A DNA stretch of 22,718 bases from Bacillota bacterium (lineage in GTDB: Bacteria > Bacillota > Clostridia > Acetivibrionales > JANLFN01). The first letter of the stretch is position 1. Every line of letters starts with the position of its first letter. The stretch lies in assembly GCA_023421675.1 (NCBI GenBank), contig JAEZTC010000005.1:1-22718 (forward strand), read 5' to 3'. This document shows, piece after piece, positions 19,986 through 22,718 of this stretch. The notes under the pieces are model-generated. The model ran no database searches, had not been told where the DNA came from, and saw only the letters and a program-made list of their open reading frames with translations. Made by a program: the position numbers and the translations under genes.

Positions 19986-22397
19986 TTATCCCATTATTAC
20001 TTTAACATCATGTACTTTATTATCACTAAAAATTGGTACTAAACTATTTTGTAGTTTCTGACCATCAACTGTTATTTCTTTAATACCTTTACAGATACCC
20101 TTTGGTTTTTTAACTTCAATATTGTATGTAGCATTTCTGAATTTTCTCTTTACAGTGAAACCATCCCAGTCTGCAGGAATACAAGGATTTATGCTAAGTC
20201 CTTCATATTCAGCCTGAATACCTAAAATATATTTTGTAGCTGCCTGGTATACCCAAGATGAGGTTCCTGAAAGCCAGCTGTTCCTTCCGAGACCGAATTG
20301 AGGATGTTCATCTCCAAGAATATTTTGCGGATAAACATACGGCTCACACTCATATTCATCAAGAATATCGTTTTTATAAACAGGGTTAATCTGTGTATAA
20401 TACTGAAATGCTCTATCCCCGTTACCTATAGCAGCTTCAGCTATCATTGCCCAAGGATTACAGTGCAGGAATATACCTCCGTTTTCCTTTGCTCCTGGCG
20501 GATATGTTGTAATACCGCCAATTTCAGGGTCATAGCCGTTGTATCCCGGTCCGCTTAGTTTAATACCATTCTTGGTATTAAGCATTTTATTAACAGACTC
20601 CAGTGCTTTTTTCGCTCTGTCTTCTGGCGCAAATCCTGACATAACACCCCAAGTCTGAGCATTTATATATATTTTACCCTTTTCATTATTCGAGGAACCG
20701 ATAGGATTTCCTTCATGGTCAAAATACCTTATATACCATTCTCCATCCCATGCATGTTTATTTACGTTCTCACTGATTATTTTATAATAATTTTCATATT
20801 TTACGGCACTATCATTATCTTCAAGGTAATTCATAAGGCTTATCATTTCTTTTAAAGCAACACCATAGAGATTTGCAGTAAACATTGATTCTGCGCCTGT
20901 AGGAAGGTTAACCGTATCATTCCAGTCAGCAAACCCTAAAAGCGGAATTCCATGTGCTCCTACATTTGTATGTGTAAACTCTACCGCTCTTTTCAAGTGA
21001 TCAAGCACTGTACCCTTTTCAATTGGATTACCCTTTTTATCTTTCTGATAATATGGGATTACTTTTGATAAATAATCCTTATTACCAGTTTCTTTTATAT
21101 ATGTACATACGGCAAGTATAACCCACAGATGGTCATCACTATAATAATGAGGTCTGTCTTCCATTTCTCTTGAATCACCGGCAGTTGCTTCCAACGTCAG
21201 TGGATTAAGCTGATGCATCGCTGATCCATCGCAATTCTGCACACCTAAAAGCATTTCAATAAGCTTTATTCCTTCTTCAGGCATATGGCTTAGAACACCC
21301 ATAACATCCTGTGAACTGTCTCTATAACCTATACCACGTCCACCAAATCCCAACTGGTACAAAGAAAGATATCTCGACCAGTTCTTTGTTATGTAGCACT
21401 GTCTGGGATTATGAATATTAAGCATTGTATTCATTGCCTTATCCGGAGTATCGACTACTATAGTATCAAGGTATTCGTTCCAGAATGTCTTTAATTCATT
21501 AAAGGCTGCTTCAACAACTTTTTCATCTCTGAACTTATTTATGGAAGATGACTCTGAATCAATATTACTACACTGTCCCAACTGGGTAATAATCCGTTTA
21601 CTTTCATTAGGTTTAATATCTCCAAGGCGGTGCATCAATACTCCGATGTTATCTCCTCTAAGAGCTTCATAATTACTTAATTCATCCTCTAAAAGGCTGA
21701 ATGGGCATTTCCATGTTCCATATCCATTATCACCAAGGAACTTTTTACGGTCTGACTCAAAAGACGATACAGGATAATTGGAAGTCAAGTAATTTATCCT
21801 TGTACCTTTGTTCATAAAGGCATATTGTGTAAGAACCTTAAGACCGCCTTCCTGATTAACAACCTTTGACTGCATTGTTTGTGGAACCCAATCAGCATTT
21901 GTAAGCTGCTTTAATGCATCAAAATGTGTATACTCAACAACTGGTATAACATCAATCTGCATAGTTTCACTGTTCAGGTTGGTGATAGTAATTTCCCTTA
22001 TAACTCTTGATTCCCCGACTGGAACAAATATTTTTACATCTGTCCTGATTCCATAGAATTCAGATATTATTCTGCTGTATCCAAGTCCTACACGACATTC
22101 ATATCTATCATAGTTATCTAATGTAGGAACAAAATACGGGGAAAATACTTTGTAATTGCCATCCTTTTTAAACCTTAAGTATAAGGTTTCACCTTTAAAA
22201 TCAGAGTCAGGCATCTGAGGGATATACTTTGTCATTCTATTTAGTGCCGGGTCTCCTTTACATATTAGGGAACCACCCGTATTGTCAACAAAGCCTCCAA
22301 AACTCAAACCTCCAACATAATTAATCCATTTTACAGGTGTTTTTGGATTGGTAATCACGTATTCTCTTTCTGAGTCATTAAAATAACCGTAATTCAT
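19986..22397 (-). CDS. cbpA: GH94 cellobiose phosphorylase
   Basis: An 803-residue cytosolic enzyme that splits cellobiose with phosphate into glucose-1-phosphate and glucose. The length fits cellobiose phosphorylases (about 810) and not the longer cellodextrin phosphorylases (about 980). The N-terminal beta-sandwich starts YGYFNDSEREYVI and includes WINYVGG; the (alpha/alpha)6 barrel includes GYRDSSQD (357-364) and GFADWNDT (488-495), in which Asp494 corresponds to the GH94 general acid. The gene follows a sugar ABC permease on the same strand with a hairpin between, matching the cua-cbpA cluster of R. cellulolyticum. AGGAG precedes the ATG by 8 nt. The symbol rests on context; other GH94 specificities are possible. 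Confidence 0.85.
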   Translation of the reverse strand: MNYGYFNDSEREYVITNPKTPVKWINYVGGLSFGGFVDNTGGSLICKGDPALNRMTKYIPQMPDSDFKGETLYLRFKKDGNYKVFSPYFVPTLDNYDRYECRVGLGYSRIISEFYGIRTDVKIFVPVGESRVIREITITNLNSETMQIDVIPVVEYTHFDALKQLTNADWVPQTMQSKVVNQEGGLKVLTQYAFMNKGTRINYLTSNYPVSSFESDRKKFLGDNGYGTWKCPFSLLEDELSNYEALRGDNIGVLMHRLGDIKPNESKRIITQLGQCSNIDSESSSINKFRDEKVVEAAFNELKTFWNEYLDTIVVDTPDKAMNTMLNIHNPRQCYITKNWSRYLSLYQLGFGGRGIGYRDSSQDVMGVLSHMPEEGIKLIEMLLGVQNCDGSAMHQLNPLTLEATAGDSREMEDRPHYYSDDHLWVILAVCTYIKETGNKDYLSKVIPYYQKDKKGNPIEKGTVLDHLKRAVEFTHTNVGAHGIPLLGFADWNDTVNLPTGAESMFTANLYGVALKEMISLMNYLEDNDSAVKYENYYKIISENVNKHAWDGEWYIRYFDHEGNPIGSSNNEKGKIYINAQTWGVMSGFAPEDRAKKALESVNKMLNTKNGIKLSGPGYNGYDPEIGGITTYPPGAKENGGIFLHCNPWAMIAEAAIGNGDRAFQYYTQINPVYKNDILDEYECEPYVYPQNILGDEHPQFGLGRNSWLSGTSSWVYQAATKYILGIQAEYEGLSINPCIPADWDGFTVKRKFRNATYNIEVKKPKGICKGIKEITVDGQKLQNSLVPIFSDNKVHDVKVIMG

Positions 22398-22428
22398 ACA
22401 TTCTTCTCCTGTTTAAAATATTATGAAA

Positions 22429-22466
22429 ATGGTGATAGCCCACGTATAAGCGCCAGCTATCACCAT
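22429..22466 (-). promoter_or_regulatory. Intercistronic hairpin between permease and phosphorylase genes
   Basis: A perfect 11-bp stem, ATGGTGATAGC (22429-22439) and GCTATCACCAT (22456-22466), with a 16-nt loop. On the minus strand only a short TTTT follows. It may be a leaky terminator or an RNA-processing or 3'-stabilising element that sets the transporter-to-enzyme ratio. Confidence 0.6.
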
Positions 22467-22501
22467 AATACACAAAATACAAACAACTTTGGATTTATAA
22501 G

Positions 22502-22718
22502 TTATTCTTTTACAGCTCCGGCAGTAAGTCCGCCAATTATATACTTGGAACAGAAACCAAATACAATGAGTATAGGTACAATTGATAATGTAATTGCCGT
22601 ATAAACTGCACCGAAGTCTGTCCTATATACACCCTTTGCAAGAGCAACCATTACTGGCACTGTATACTTCTGTTGTTCCTGTAGTATTATCAGTGGAGTA
22701 AGGTAGTTGTTCCACGAG
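22502..22718 (-). CDS. Sugar ABC transporter permease, MalG type (3' part)
   Basis: The last 71 residues of an inner-membrane permease; the gene continues beyond the window. WNNYLTPLIIL, then a conserved VYTAI helix and the end SKYIIGGLTAGAVKE are typical of MalG/LacG-family carbohydrate permeases (CUT1). The position before the GH94 gene suggests cellobiose or cellodextrin import, probably the CuaC equivalent. Confidence 0.9.
   Translation of the reverse strand, partial: SWNNYLTPLIILQEQQKYTVPVMVALAKGVYRTDFGAVYTAITLSIVPILIVFGFCSKYIIGGLTAGAVKE

Noticed and set aside
19986..22397. Cellodextrin phosphorylase
   Set aside because: The protein is about 180 residues shorter than typical cellodextrin phosphorylases; length and context favour cellobiose phosphorylase, although specificity cannot be proven.

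Overview
The window is AT-rich, low-GC Clostridia DNA. SpoIIE marks an endospore former. A GH94 cellobiose phosphorylase directly downstream of a sugar ABC permease matches the layout I recall for the cellodextrin uptake cluster (cuaABC-cbpA) of the Ruminiclostridium cellulolyticum group. I therefore infer a mesophilic cellulolytic clostridium of that group; species is not proven from sequence alone.

Layout. 1-534: no recognisable gene; a GC-richer, probably structured or repeated non-coding block, then the promoter and leader of an Asp-box lipoprotein (535-1341). 1572-2165: a three-repeat helical protein. 2225-5969, all minus strand: two overlapping half-size permeases, a UDG-fold protein, a membrane protein of unknown function and a DUF4434 TIM-barrel protein. 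6185-7951, plus strand: methyltransferase, GNAT acetyltransferase and transglutaminase-like protein in one tight operon, followed by a Ser-rich lipoprotein. 8732-10122 is an integration scar: two copies of a small zinc-ribbon gene flank the 5' stub of a DJ-1/PfpI gene fused to an N-terminally truncated tyrosine recombinase, next to tRNA-Arg(CCG). A decayed reading frame lies beyond the tRNA.

10537-11741: a perfect-consensus sigma-A promoter, a c-di-AMP (ydaO-type) riboswitch and an SH3b-NlpC/P60 cell-wall hydrolase. 11755-15411, minus strand: two membrane proteins and spoIIE, whose promoter has the 21-bp spacer typical of Spo0A-activated sigma-A promoters. 15697-16140: a tRNA-Met-Glu-Val operon with its own promoter, hairpin spacers and terminator. 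16237-16650: bacteriohemerythrin.

16895-19889 is an old tandem segmental duplication. Each unit has a minus-strand membrane protein with a C-terminal zinc ribbon, divergent from a cold-shock gene. The two cold-shock proteins are identical, while the membrane proteins have diverged in their extracytoplasmic loop; unit 1 carries an extra lipoprotein. A group II intron 3'-end fossil (domain V/VI-like) sits at the junction of the units. 19986-22718: GH94 phosphorylase and the end of a MalG-type permease, separated by an intercistronic hairpin.

The parts most worth following up are the zinc-ribbon/Csp duplication with its intron scar, the DJ-1/integrase junction, the paralogous half-permeases and several leader hairpins that overlap Shine-Dalgarno sequences.
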